Assembly: GCF_000177535.2 (NCBI RefSeq)
Contig: NC_015673.1
Span: forward strand, 2,480,001 to 2,544,000
Reading direction: 5' to 3'
From: Corynebacterium resistens DSM 45100
Lineage (GTDB): Bacteria > Actinomycetota > Actinomycetes > Mycobacteriales > Mycobacteriaceae
Length of the DNA stretch: 64,000 nucleotides
Shown here: piece after piece, positions 9,180-17,496 of the stretch
How positions within the stretch are numbered: the first letter of the stretch is position 1
Layout: each line of letters begins with the position of its first letter
The notes under the pieces: model-generated
Databases searched by the model: none
Told to the model about the DNA's origin: nothing
Seen by the model: only the letters and a program-made list of their open reading frames with translations
Made by a program: the position numbers and the translations under genes

Positions 9180-9701
9180 CTACCGCAACTGTTCGAAAAA
9201 TTCCTTCACCAGCGCCTCACATTCGTCTCGCAGCACTCCGCCGAATACCTCTGCCTTGTGCAGTGGCGCCTCCCTCGGCAAATCCCACACACTTCCGCAC
9301 GCCCCAGTTTTGGGTTCGCGGGCGCCGTACACAATCCGCTTCACACGCGCCCCAAGGGCCGCACCCGCGCACATCGCGCACGGCTCCAAAGTCACCACAA
9401 GCGTGCAGTCCTCTAACCGCCACGCATCCCCCAATTCGGCTACCGCCGCTCGGATAGCCGCGATCTCTGCATGTCCCAGCGGATCACTGTCTTTTTCTCT
9501 CTGGTTGAAGCCAACGGCCAATTCTCGCCCATCTGGCCCGTACACCACGGCCCCCACGGGAACGTCACCGCGTGGCGTCGCCCCAGCGACTTCCAAAGCC
9601 CGCCGCATCCAAGCCTCGTGTTGCAGCTCGACCTGCGACCGAGGTAGTCCGGTGCCCACCGACGACGATGTTTCGATCTGCTCCCCACGCTGGGCGTCCA
9701 T
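9180..9701 (-). CDS. tadA: tRNA(adenine34) deaminase
   Basis: Zinc-dependent deaminase that converts A34 to inosine in the anticodon of tRNA-Arg(ACG), needed to read CGU, CGC and CGA. The active site is complete: HAE at residues 77-79 (zinc His and proton-shuttle Glu) and PCAMC at 107-111 (zinc Cys residues). The N-terminal ~28 residues before VELQHEAWMRRAL are not part of the core and a later start is possible, though no better start is evident. It lies 35 bases downstream of the tadA-associated gene, the typical actinobacterial pair. Two copies of its substrate tRNA-Arg(ACG) are encoded 2 kb away. Confidence 0.95.
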   Translation of the reverse strand: MDAQRGEQIETSSSVGTGLPRSQVELQHEAWMRRALEVAGATPRGDVPVGAVVYGPDGRELAVGFNQREKDSDPLGHAEIAAIRAAVAELGDAWRLEDCTLVVTLEPCAMCAGAALGARVKRIVYGAREPKTGACGSVWDLPREAPLHKAEVFGGVLRDECEALVKEFFEQLR

Positions 9702-9736
9702 GTAGTCGGCAGCTTGGCCGTATCCTGACGCGCTGA

Positions 9737-10234
9737 TTACTCCAGCTCCAACCCAACCGCATCGGCCAAATCCTCGGCGCAGCCGAGCTCCTCGGCCACT
9801 CGCATTAGCTGCTCGGAGGCGTAAAGATCTTCGTCATCGAAGATCACGCTCAGCAATTGCTCCGGCACCCCGAGGTCCTCCAGCAGATCGAAGTCGCCTT
9901 CCGGCCAAGGTTCATCGGTGCTTTCGGCTTCTTCTTCGGTGGGGGTATCCACATCGAGCTCATCGAGGATATCTGTCGCCAAGTAATAATCCAGCGCGGC
10001 CGTCGCATCGGAAATCAGCAGTCGCACCCCACCTGGCACGGGGCGCAGTACAGCGCACCAATCGTCATCCATGCACACGAAGCCCACTAGGGCACCTTCC
10101 GCACGATTGGCACGCAGGTCTTTGACCAGCTCAGCGAGGCTATTTAGCGACTTCTCTGGTAGCTCTCGCACATCCCATCCACCATCGCCCGCGACGGCTA
10201 CGGCGGCAAAGGTCAGCTCGGTTGTCTCACTCAT
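9737..10234 (-). CDS. tRNA adenosine deaminase-associated protein
   Basis: Acidic 165-residue protein of the family annotated as tRNA adenosine deaminase-associated (TIGR03941), found immediately upstream of tadA in most actinobacteria. Visible traits: an N-terminal beta-rich half beginning TELTFAAVAVAGDGGW, a conserved FVCMDDDWCAVLRPVPGG segment, and a strongly acidic centre (DVDTPTEEEAESTDEPWPEGD). No catalytic motif is seen; its biochemical role is unknown and the name rests on gene order. It diverges from tyrA with only 29 bases between the two starts, so promoters must overlap one or both genes. Confidence 0.88.
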   Translation of the reverse strand: MSETTELTFAAVAVAGDGGWDVRELPEKSLNSLAELVKDLRANRAEGALVGFVCMDDDWCAVLRPVPGGVRLLISDATAALDYYLATDILDELDVDTPTEEEAESTDEPWPEGDFDLLEDLGVPEQLLSVIFDDEDLYASEQLMRVAEELGCAEDLADAVGLELE

Positions 10235-10263
10235 GCTCCCAACGCTAGTCGGGTTGTGGGAAA

Positions 10264-11340
10264 ATGGGGAGCGTGAGTGATGTTAAAGGCCCTGAATCCA
10301 ACCCCGCGAACCCCACCAGCATCGCTGCTGAGCCCCGCAAACCCATTTGTGTTCTGGGCTTAGGCTTGATCGGAGGTTCCCTCCTCCGCGACCTCGGCCG
10401 CCTCAATTGGCCGGCTTATGGTTGGAATCGCTCCGAAAAGACCATCACCCGTGCCCGTCGCGATGGCTTCGATGTCTCAAATGATTTGGAGGCCACTTTG
10501 CAGCGCGCCGAGGCTGACGGAGCTTTGTTGGTGCTCGGTGTACCGATGTTTGCTCTTGCCTCTTTGCTCGACGCCATCAAGGTCCACGCCCCCACCTGTG
10601 GCTTTACGGACGTCACCAGCGTGAAGGAGCAGGTACACGATCTAGTGGAAGAACATGGCCTGTCCCACCGGTTTGTAGGCGGGCACCCAATGGCTGGCAC
10701 AGCTAATTCCGGTTGGCCAGCGACAATGACGGGCCTGTTCAAGGGCGCGGTGTGGGTGGTCACCTATGACAACGCGGTGGCTGGGGATGGCATGGGTAAC
10801 GGTGCCGACGAGGCAGAGGACCTCTGGCTGAAGACGTGGGCGCGTGTTGTAGCTATGGCTGAGGCCGTGGGGGCATCGGTTGTTCCTGCGCGGGCGCGCA
10901 AACACGATCGTGCCGTAGCGCGTGTATCTCATTTGCCTCACATTCTGGCCGAAGCCCTGGCAATTGCAGGAGACCAGGGTGGGCCGTTGGCGCTGACCTT
11001 GGCGGCGTCGAGCTTCAGAGACGGCACCCGGGTTGCCGGCACCGAACCGGCGCTGGTGCGGGCGATGTGTGAAAACAACCGCGCAGCCTTGGTGACGGCG
11101 CTTGACGAGACTTTGGAGCTGCTGCGTGAGGCACGGGAGGAACTGGCGAACCCAGACAAGGACATGAAGGACCTCACTGAGGTTGGTCATGCGGCGCGCG
11201 GGCGCTTCGAGGCGCGCGCGGGAAGAAAGAAAGGCGAGGGGGCAAACCGACCGATCATTCGTGTGCAGCCGGGTGGCCGGGGCTGGGTGGAGCAGCTGGA
11301 ATCGGCGGAATCGATGGGCGCGCAGATCGGGATCTTCTAA
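10264..11340 (+). CDS. tyrA: Prephenate dehydrogenase
   Basis: NAD(P)-dependent enzyme of tyrosine synthesis, prephenate (or arogenate) to 4-hydroxyphenylpyruvate (or tyrosine). The Rossmann motif GLGLIGG (residues 32-38) opens the nucleotide domain, followed by the family segment GGHPMAGT and the catalytic-domain RVSHLPH. The C-terminal ~50 residues are basic and Gly-rich. The start at 10264 (ATG) could instead be the in-frame GTG at 10273. It is followed by a bidirectional terminator. An aromatic aminotransferase (pat) that can finish tyrosine and phenylalanine synthesis lies 3 kb downstream. Confidence 0.93.
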   Translation: MGSVSDVKGPESNPANPTSIAAEPRKPICVLGLGLIGGSLLRDLGRLNWPAYGWNRSEKTITRARRDGFDVSNDLEATLQRAEADGALLVLGVPMFALASLLDAIKVHAPTCGFTDVTSVKEQVHDLVEEHGLSHRFVGGHPMAGTANSGWPATMTGLFKGAVWVVTYDNAVAGDGMGNGADEAEDLWLKTWARVVAMAEAVGASVVPARARKHDRAVARVSHLPHILAEALAIAGDQGGPLALTLAASSFRDGTRVAGTEPALVRAMCENNRAALVTALDETLELLREAREELANPDKDMKDLTEVGHAARGRFEARAGRKKGEGANRPIIRVQPGGRGWVEQLESAESMGAQIGIF

Positions 11341-11357
11341 ACCCTGAACATGCAAAA

Positions 11358-11386
11358 ACCCCGGCCAGTGCTATACCGGCCGGGGT
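11358..11386. terminator. Bidirectional terminator between tyrA and tRNA-Arg
   Basis: Perfect 9-bp stem ACCCCGGCC (11358-11366) / GGCCGGGGT (11378-11386). It is followed by AAAATTTT on the plus side and by a run of five T on the minus side, so it can serve both convergent genes. Confidence 0.85.
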
Positions 11387-11395
11387 AAAATTTTG

Positions 11396-11468
11396 TGCGC
11401 CCGGAGGGATTCGAACCCCCAACCTTCTGATCCGTAGTCAGATGCTCTATCCGTTGAGCTACGGGCGC
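11396..11468 (-). tRNA. tRNA-Arg (anticodon ACG), copy 1
   Basis: Acceptor GCGCCCG pairs with CGGGCGC, anticodon loop CTACGGA gives ACG, T-arm GGTTCGAATCC intact. CCA is not encoded (CAA follows the discriminator A). It is part of an 83-bp perfect direct repeat (11387-11469) with the second copy at 12094-12176. Confidence 0.96.
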
Positions 11469-11587
11469 AACCGTGCGATCAGATGCCTGCAGCCGAATCA
11501 ACGAGATTCAGCAGCATCCGCTGCAACGAGGGATAACATTACACAGACTTGCTGTATATCTACAAATCCGCACGTTAACCAGTTGTT

Positions 11588-11956
11588 TTAGCGGCGCAGA
11601 TTCCAGTCTAGGGAACCTTCGCCAGAGCCCATTCCAGTGGAGCCCACGAACGGTCCCGGCAGGAACGGTGGGAACAGCTTATGGAGGAATTGGGTAATCG
11701 ACGCCAAGAAATCCGTCGACGGGCCAGACATGGCAGCCAAGTCATTCAACGGCTTGGAAATGGTAGAACCCGCAGGCAGGGACGACTCGGCAGCTTGAGC
11801 GCTGGGCGCGACGGCACCGCCAAGGGCGATACCAGCTGCTACAGCGCCGGCGACCATAGCGCGACGAGTTCCGCGAGGGCGAGAACGCCGTGCCGCTAAA
11901 TTGTCAGTCGATTTCGCAGCTGGGTTCGCAGTAAATCTCCCGCTGTACAAAGTCAT
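11588..11956 (-). CDS. Small secreted protein, unknown function
   Basis: A 122-residue protein with a long N-region containing clustered arginines (ARRSRPRGTRRAMVAG) and a hydrophobic core ending in a likely signal-peptidase site after AQA near residue 54. The doubled arginines before the core allow Tat export, but Sec export is also possible. The mature part is about 67 residues and ends with SLDWNLRR after a Pro/Gly-rich stretch (FPPFLPGPFVGSTG). I do not recognise a family; small secreted proteins with similar size are common in corynebacteria. It is the only gene between two identical tRNA-Arg copies. A GAACGA-rich leader precedes the ATG but no strong SD is evident. Confidence 0.7.
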   Translation of the reverse strand: MTLYSGRFTANPAAKSTDNLAARRSRPRGTRRAMVAGAVAAGIALGGAVAPSAQAAESSLPAGSTISKPLNDLAAMSGPSTDFLASITQFLHKLFPPFLPGPFVGSTGMGSGEGSLDWNLRR

Positions 11957-12102
11957 GATCGTTCGTTCTCCTATTCACCCTTAACGGGCGATGACATCCA
12001 ATGAGCAGCTGAATCTAGCCACTGTTGCACCGAGCAACTCGGCTATGTCTAGGAGAATATCGATTACTAGTTTCACTGGGGAATGTATACAAAAAAATTT
12101 TG

Positions 12103-12175
12103 TGCGCCCGGAGGGATTCGAACCCCCAACCTTCTGATCCGTAGTCAGATGCTCTATCCGTTGAGCTACGGGCGC
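12103..12175 (-). tRNA. tRNA-Arg (anticodon ACG), copy 2
   Basis: Identical over its whole length to the copy at 11396-11468, including the adjacent AAAATTTTG downstream of the 3' end and one base beyond the 5' end. CCA is not encoded. Confidence 0.96.
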
Positions 12176-12550
12176 ATTCGCCTTGCGACGAAAGCGATGC
12201 TGCCGAGCACAATCTCGCGCGGACCACCACAGGCGCACCACACGCCCCACAACACTGTCCGCCGCTAACCCAGACCTCACCACAAGTCACTGAGCAGCAC
12301 TTGAGCAGCTCTGGCGCTTCGCGTTTCGCCGAAGGCACGGAGACGCGGCACAAAATCGCAAGCGACTCCGGCCCTGTTTCCGCTGGTCAACAGGGTAGTT
12401 AACCGCCCCCAATGCTAACACTTCTTGCCCATAACCCCAAACAGCACTTTGCGCAACTTGAAGCATGGAATTCTTATGTTTCGCCGAATGAGCAGGGTAC
12501 AGCATGAAAACCAGTTCCATTTACAGCAGAAAAGCTTTTTCGCCCATCAC

Positions 12551-13935
12551 GGGTTAAGCGACAAAATGTGTGTCTGCTATCGGCGTGTCGCGGGGTTAGA
12601 TGTGGCCTTTTTGGATGCCGATTGAGTGTGTGTACTCGGTATCGATACCGTTGTCGTAGAGGGCTGGTTGTCCTGTTTCATAGTCGGCTTGGTTCTCGTT
12701 TCGGGTCAGGGTTGTAACTTTGGCGAGTTGGTTCTGGCCCCAGTTGGACTGTCTGGCGATTTCTATTGGATCGCCAGGCAGTTCCGTTTTCAGATACAGC
12801 CACCAATCCAGCATTTTGCGTTGGTGCTCACCGCGTCTGCCGCGATGAGTTCTTGCAAGGAGCTTCAGCTGGGCGTTGATGCCGCCTTCAAGACTGTTGG
12901 TGGTGGATTTGATCCGGTGCGGCTCGAGCACACCTTTCGGGGGCTTGAGGTAGACAAACAGCAGGTCATTGCGCCACAGGTGGTTGAGACTGTTGTAGGC
13001 CTTGCGCACGTTGACATGGGTCCACACGAGTGTGTCTTTTGCTGTTTTCGGGTCTTTGACCTGTGTCTTTTCGTTGAGCCAATCCTTGTAGAGCGTGTGA
13101 AACTCTTGCAGTTGTGCACCCCATTGTGCAGCCTCGTCCAGGGTGGTGATGCGGGTGAGTTTCAGCGCGAGTCGGTAGATGGTGCGGCCAGCATCAGTGC
13201 GTGGTCGTGAGGTGGTGTAGCGGCGTACTCTGCGTTGGGCGTGCACGAGGCAGCGTTGGATTTTGGTGTTTGGCCAGCACGTTTTAATTGCGCTTGTGGC
13301 TCCTCGGCCACCGTCGATCACAGCGATCAACGGTGCTTCGATGCGCTCGAGCAGGCGCTTGTAGTCGTGTGTGGTTTCTTGTTTGCACCAGTGCCAGGCG
13401 ATGACGTGGTCGAGCGTTGCCGCCACGATCAGACAGCCACCTGCGGTGTAGGTGCCGTCGATGAAGATCTGGTCGTAGACCCTGCCTGTATGGCCGATGG
13501 TCGGGTCAGGCACGTCAACCAGCCAAAAGGCATCGAATTTGCGCTGCAGCGTACGTGTCGAGCAGCTCATGTTGCCGGCGATCGCCGCAAGACTGGTCCC
13601 GGCGGTCAGGTGCTGGATGAACGCACGAAATAGGGCTGCGTTGGTGATATCGCTGCGCTGCTTGGTCAGTGAAGCACCGCAGATTTTGCACCGCCACCGG
13701 GTCGTCCCGTTGCTGGTGGTGCCGTTTCGTTTCATATCGCCGCCACAATGGCAGCGTGGTCGGTTCTTTGGCATTGGGCAACCGAACCACCGCTCCGTAG
13801 CACACCATGGCAGCCACACCGGGGATTTTCGCAAGAGAGGGCCAATATATGCTTTTGGAGCATATATTTTCCGCAAACGCGGAGTTCAGAGCATGAAAAT
13901 CAACGATTCCGGACACACATTTTGTCGCTTAACCC
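12551..13935 (-). mobile_element. IS1249-type insertion sequence (IS256 group), complete, with 8-bp target duplication
   Basis: The element is bounded by 24-bp perfect inverted repeats (12551-12574, beginning gggttaagcgacaaaa, and its complement at 13912-13935). The total length is 1385 bp, the length I recall for IS1249. The 8 bases cccatcac occur directly on both sides (12543-12550 and 13936-13943), a clean target-site duplication, so the copy arrived intact and without later rearrangement. It sits in the gap between tRNA-Arg and tRNA-Ser(GCT). Confidence 0.95.
12596..13774 (-). CDS. IS1249-family transposase
   Basis: A 392-residue DDE transposase of the IS256/MULE type. The N-terminus holds a zinc ribbon (CHC near residue 7 and CKIC about 20 residues later) followed by a helix-turn-helix. 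The catalytic positions are plausible: Asp in FIDGTYTAGG, Asp in AVIDGGRG and Glu in NSLEGGINAQLK. The ATG at 13774 is chosen because the zinc ribbon begins there; the frame is open upstream to 13876 but that stretch overlaps the terminal region. No internal stop or frameshift is present, so the protein should be functional. Confidence 0.93.
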   Translation of the reverse strand: MPKNRPRCHCGGDMKRNGTTSNGTTRWRCKICGASLTKQRSDITNAALFRAFIQHLTAGTSLAAIAGNMSCSTRTLQRKFDAFWLVDVPDPTIGHTGRVYDQIFIDGTYTAGGCLIVAATLDHVIAWHWCKQETTHDYKRLLERIEAPLIAVIDGGRGATSAIKTCWPNTKIQRCLVHAQRRVRRYTTSRPRTDAGRTIYRLALKLTRITTLDEAAQWGAQLQEFHTLYKDWLNEKTQVKDPKTAKDTLVWTHVNVRKAYNSLNHLWRNDLLFVYLKPPKGVLEPHRIKSTTNSLEGGINAQLKLLARTHRGRRGEHQRKMLDWWLYLKTELPGDPIEIARQSNWGQNQLAKVTTLTRNENQADYETGQPALYDNGIDTEYTHSIGIQKGHI

Positions 13936-13991
13936 CCCATCACCCACCCAAAAGGGGTAACCAACGCACGATTGCAGCATTGCAATAAAAA

Positions 13992-14025
13992 GCACCGATC
14001 CCAACCTTTCGGTAGGAATCGGTGC
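13992..14025 (-). terminator. Hairpin terminator downstream of tRNA-Ser(GCT)
   Basis: GCACCGAT (13992-13999) pairs with ATCGGTGC (14018-14025), with a further ACC/GGT pairing in the loop. On the minus strand it is followed by a run of T. Confidence 0.75.
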
Positions 14026-14038
14026 GCAAATATTCTTG

Positions 14039-14123
14039 CGGAGGCGACAGGATTTGAACCTGCGGTCCCCGGAGGGACAACTCCTTAGCAGGGAGCCCCA
14101 TTCGGCCGCTCTGGCACGCCTCC
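14039..14123 (-). tRNA. tRNA-Ser (anticodon GCT)
   Basis: Type II tRNA: acceptor GGAGGCG (from 14123) pairs with CGCCTCC (14046-14040), discriminator G, anticodon loop CTGCTAA gives GCT, and a long variable arm is present. CCA is not fully encoded. It was the next gene to tRNA-Arg before the IS insertion. Confidence 0.95.
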
Positions 14124-14310
14124 ATTCGAACCGTGGTGGCGTCGAAATAAAAACCCGACAACCAAACCAGTTTCGACGGCATAAGCCTACACAGGAAACC
14201 AGCCTTCCCCAAATCGCAGGTCACCCCATGGCAACTCATCGGGGTAGGCAAAGCTCACGTGTGGCCAGCATTCTGCCTCCGGACCCGCGCTAAGGCGATA
14301 AGCTGGGGCA

Positions 14311-15486
14311 ATGGTCCGCTCTGATTTATCTTCACTGCCTGCGTATGTTCCCGGAGCCTCGGTCGAGGGCGCGTTGAAATTGGCCTCCAACGAATCCGCA
14401 CTGGCCTCGCTGCCTTCGGTCTCCCGCGCAATCGCAGAAGCAGCCGCCGGGATCAACCGCTACCCAGACATGGGCGGCTTTGCACTCCGGCAAAAGCTTG
14501 CGGAATGGTTTGGCGGCCAGGCGAACAATGCTTCAGCGTTCGGTACGGAAAACATCGCCCTCGGCAATGGCTCGTCGGCGCTGTGCCTGCAATCCATCCA
14601 AGCCACATGTTCCCAGGGCGACGAGGTCATCTTCGCGTGGCGTTCCTTCGAGGCCTACCCGATCCTCACCCGCATCGCCGGCGCTACCCCCATCCAAGTG
14701 CCGCTCACCGCAGATCACCGCCACGACCTCCCCGCCATGGCCGGTGCCATCACCGACCGCACGCGCTTGATTTTTGTATGCAACCCCAACAACCCTTCGG
14801 GCACCACCATTACCGACGCCCAGCTGCGCGCCTTCCTGGGCCATGTCCCAGCACACGTGCAGGTAGTGCTGGACGAGGCTTATGTGGAATACAACCGCGC
14901 TGAGGATCAACCGGATCAGCTTGCGCTACTGACGGAGTTCCCGAATCTTGCAGTGTGCCGGACCTTCTCGAAGGCCTATGGACTGGCGGGATTGCGCTTG
15001 GGTTACATGGTGGGATCTACGGAATTCATTGAGGCCGTGAATACAGTGGGAATTCCTTTTGGGGTGAATGCCCTTTCGCAAGCAGCCGGTGCAGCGTGCC
15101 TAGAGGCACAGGATGAATTGATGTTGCGAGTTGAGGAAACCGTTTCCCAGCGCGCCCGGGCGGAAGCGGTCATCGCGGAGCTGGTGGGCCAAGGGCAGGG
15201 TCATGGCAGTGCCGATGATAATCACGGTGAAAGCAGCCGTGGTGTTGGTGCTGTTGCGGTAGGTGGCAAACGCGAGGGTTTGGTGGTGCCCAGCCAAGCG
15301 AACTTTGTGTGGCTACCGCTCGCAGAACGCGCGCAAGCGTTTGATGAAGCCTTGAAGGCCGAAGGGATCGTGGCGCGTTGTTTCCCAGGTGAGGGCGTGC
15401 GCGTGACGGTGACCAATGAGGCGGAGACTGATCGCTTGATTGCCGCCCTGCGCAAGGTGCTAGCAGCCGAGCTATCCGGGGATTAG
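14311..15486 (+). CDS. pat: Aromatic amino acid / histidinol-phosphate-type aminotransferase
   Basis: Class I/II PLP aminotransferase of the HisC-like Pat family that in corynebacteria transaminates aromatic keto acids such as phenylpyruvate. The PLP lysine is K221 in TFSKAYGLAGLR; D188 (VLDEAY), the NPNNPSG motif (158-164) and R229 complete the usual PLP set. Compared with the family there is a low-complexity Gly/His/Asp insert (GQGQGHGSADDNHGES) of about 30 residues in the C-terminal domain. The start at 14311 fits the family N-terminus (ALKLASNE near residue 21). Its TAG stop overlaps the TAA stop of the convergent surface-protein gene (sequence TTAG). The pairing with tyrA nearby supports a role in tyrosine and phenylalanine synthesis. 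Confidence 0.9.
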   Translation: MVRSDLSSLPAYVPGASVEGALKLASNESALASLPSVSRAIAEAAAGINRYPDMGGFALRQKLAEWFGGQANNASAFGTENIALGNGSSALCLQSIQATCSQGDEVIFAWRSFEAYPILTRIAGATPIQVPLTADHRHDLPAMAGAITDRTRLIFVCNPNNPSGTTITDAQLRAFLGHVPAHVQVVLDEAYVEYNRAEDQPDQLALLTEFPNLAVCRTFSKAYGLAGLRLGYMVGSTEFIEAVNTVGIPFGVNALSQAAGAACLEAQDELMLRVEETVSQRARAEAVIAELVGQGQGHGSADDNHGESSRGVGAVAVGGKREGLVVPSQANFVWLPLAERAQAFDEALKAEGIVARCFPGEGVRVTVTNEAETDRLIAALRKVLAAELSGD

Positions 15487-17141
15487 AGCCGGCGACGCAA
15501 ATTGAGGAGCACTCCACCGCCAACGAGCGTGACGGTCACAGTGGCTGCCATCGCCACCATTCCTCCTTTTTCTTCGAGATGGAGGGGGCCACGGGAGCCT
15601 GCTGAGGCTCCTAGGTAGCCACTTGCTTCGTTGCTGCGGTGTGGTTCATTGCCCTTATTGCTCTTTGCCCCTGATCCATTGGAACTTCTTCCACGGCTGA
15701 AATCGCCGAAGGGGCGACTGATCCCGTCCGACGGCTTCCGGTTTTGCTCCGCGTTTTGTGGCTCGCGCGCCCCTGGGGCACTCCTCGACAATCGGCCCAG
15801 CAACTCATTTTCATCAGAGCCGATTACGCCTTCGGCTTGAATCTGAATGCGTGGTTCGCTTGGGGCCAACGACCGTTGGGATTCCGTGCCGTGGCCACGT
15901 ACGGGCGCTTGCTGACGACCATTTGGCTGCTGCGGAGCCTGCTCACTGCGGTTGCGGATACTTTCCGTGCCTTCTCCAGTTACGGGAGAATCCCCCCGTG
16001 ATACCTCCCCGAGAATCGGATCACGATCCGGACTGGGCTCCTCGCGGGCATCAATCGGGATGACCGGCGGAACATCCGTTTTTTCTACTTCTGTGGGTGG
16101 GTTTCCCCCACCAGTCGTTGCGGGAACAACTGAATCATCTGGACCGTTGTTCGGGCTTGGGGTTGGTAGATCCGCAGCCTCGGTTGGGGTTGAAGGGGTT
16201 GTAGCAGTTGGTTCTGTGGTCGTTGGCTCCGTCGTGGTTGGTTCGGCCGGGGTCGGCTTCGTCGTAGTTGGCTCGGCTGTGGTTGGCTCCGCCGCGGTTG
16301 GTTCAGCCGTGGTCGGCTCGGAAGTCGTTGGCTCGGTCGGAACCGAAGTCACCTTCTCGACCTCGAACACCACCGTGGTGGAAACGGATTTCTTGGAGGG
16401 TTCATCCGCCAATCGGAACACCACCTCATAGCGCCCCGCTTCTGTTGGCGTACCCGTCAAACAACCCGAAGTCGAGTCATAGGTCACACCATTCGGCAAG
16501 GATTTTGGATCAAAGGTGACATCCTTCGCCGAGTACCCAGCACCCGTCTCCAGACACGCGTTCGCGATCGGGGTGCCCACGGTCACCGTCTGACTAGCCG
16601 GCTTCGCTTGCAAAGATAGCTCCACGGGGATGACCCGGATGGTAAACCGCTCGGCGATCGGTCGCCCATAGCTATCTAGAATCTCTGCACCGTTGCTATC
16701 AACTGCCGTCGCGGTAACGGTGAAGAAGCCCACCTTGCTAGGCACACCCGTCAGCTTTGCTGCGCTTGTGTTCTGCCCTGGCAAAACTGGCGCAGGCGTG
16801 TAATTCATGCCCGGGGGTAGCCCATCCAAACGAGCCGTCGCACCCGCGCCAAACCCGCTGAGGCTGATAGTAACCGGCCGAATCTCGCGCCCCTCAAGCA
16901 CTGTGATGGCAACCGCGGGTGCTTTCTGGCCAGCTCCCGCATTGGCCGTCTCACCTTGCCCCGCCTCTGCTTCTTGAGCGATCGTTGTAGGCATCAATGC
17001 TGGTGCGAGGGCCACTCCCCCGGTTATAACTGCAGACATGGCAAAGCCGAGCGCCGCATGGCGCGCGTGCGCCAGCCCTGGGCGCACCGCAGCTGCACCC
17101 ATTCTCGCGGAACGATCCGCGTTGTAGTCCTCGCCTTGCAT
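15483..17141 (-). CDS. Membrane-anchored surface protein with Ig-like and Pro/Thr repeat regions
   Basis: A 552-residue exported protein. A signal segment lies at residues ~25-55 (ALGFAMSAVITGGVALAPAL). Residues ~70-260 look like two bacterial Ig-type domains (putative Ig/cadherin-like He_PIG style, with GLPPGMNYTPAPVLPG and SLPNGVTYDSTSGCLTGTPTEAG). Two Cys in the second domain (CLETG and GCLTGTP) may form a disulphide. Residues ~265-330 are a Thr/Glu/Pro wall-spanning repeat (EPTTAEPTT units), followed by a long polar disordered stretch. The C-terminus has a hydrophobic helix and the tail LRRRL, like a sorting signal, but no LPXTG or LAXTG motif is visible before it, so it may stay membrane-anchored. 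Likely an adhesin or wall-spanning protein; the ligand is unknown. Confidence 0.78.
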   Translation of the reverse strand: MQGEDYNADRSARMGAAAVRPGLAHARHAALGFAMSAVITGGVALAPALMPTTIAQEAEAGQGETANAGAGQKAPAVAITVLEGREIRPVTISLSGFGAGATARLDGLPPGMNYTPAPVLPGQNTSAAKLTGVPSKVGFFTVTATAVDSNGAEILDSYGRPIAERFTIRVIPVELSLQAKPASQTVTVGTPIANACLETGAGYSAKDVTFDPKSLPNGVTYDSTSGCLTGTPTEAGRYEVVFRLADEPSKKSVSTTVVFEVEKVTSVPTEPTTSEPTTAEPTAAEPTTAEPTTTKPTPAEPTTTEPTTTEPTATTPSTPTEAADLPTPSPNNGPDDSVVPATTGGGNPPTEVEKTDVPPVIPIDAREEPSPDRDPILGEVSRGDSPVTGEGTESIRNRSEQAPQQPNGRQQAPVRGHGTESQRSLAPSEPRIQIQAEGVIGSDENELLGRLSRSAPGAREPQNAEQNRKPSDGISRPFGDFSRGRSSNGSGAKSNKGNEPHRSNEASGYLGASAGSRGPLHLEEKGGMVAMAATVTVTLVGGGVLLNLRRRL

Positions 17142-17496
17142 TCGGCCAGCTTTCTTAAACTTAGAGCCTAAGCCACATCGCTAAAGTGACTTCGACTGCC
17201 CGCACACTTCCAAAGCACTTATCGAAATAGATAGATTGAGACAAGCAATAATAGCAAAGCACCCAACCACGACCACTGTGCGCAACCTTGAGTCGCTCAG
17301 CCCTAGAACTCTAACCTGTTGGCGCTCCCTGAAATTCCCGCCAATCAGCTTTAACAATTTCATAGTTTACCCTAAGGCTCGGCAGTCGAAGTTCGCCTCA
17401 CAATCGTGCTGCTCAACTTTAGGAACACCCTATTTGTGGATTGGCAAATTCGCCAAATGACCCTGCTAAAACGTAGAAATTCTAAGGTGCGTTAAA
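17142..17496. promoter_or_regulatory. Divergent intergenic region, about 355 bp, AT-richer than surroundings
   Basis: This gap separates the minus-strand surface protein from the plus-strand hypothetical gene, so it should contain both promoters. It is relatively AT-rich. I see no RNA gene, no clear palindrome and no convincing ORF. Confidence 0.4.

Noticed and set aside
12626..13210. 194-codon frame antisense to the IS1249 transposase
   Set aside because: Shadow of the transposase; IS1249-type elements code for one protein.
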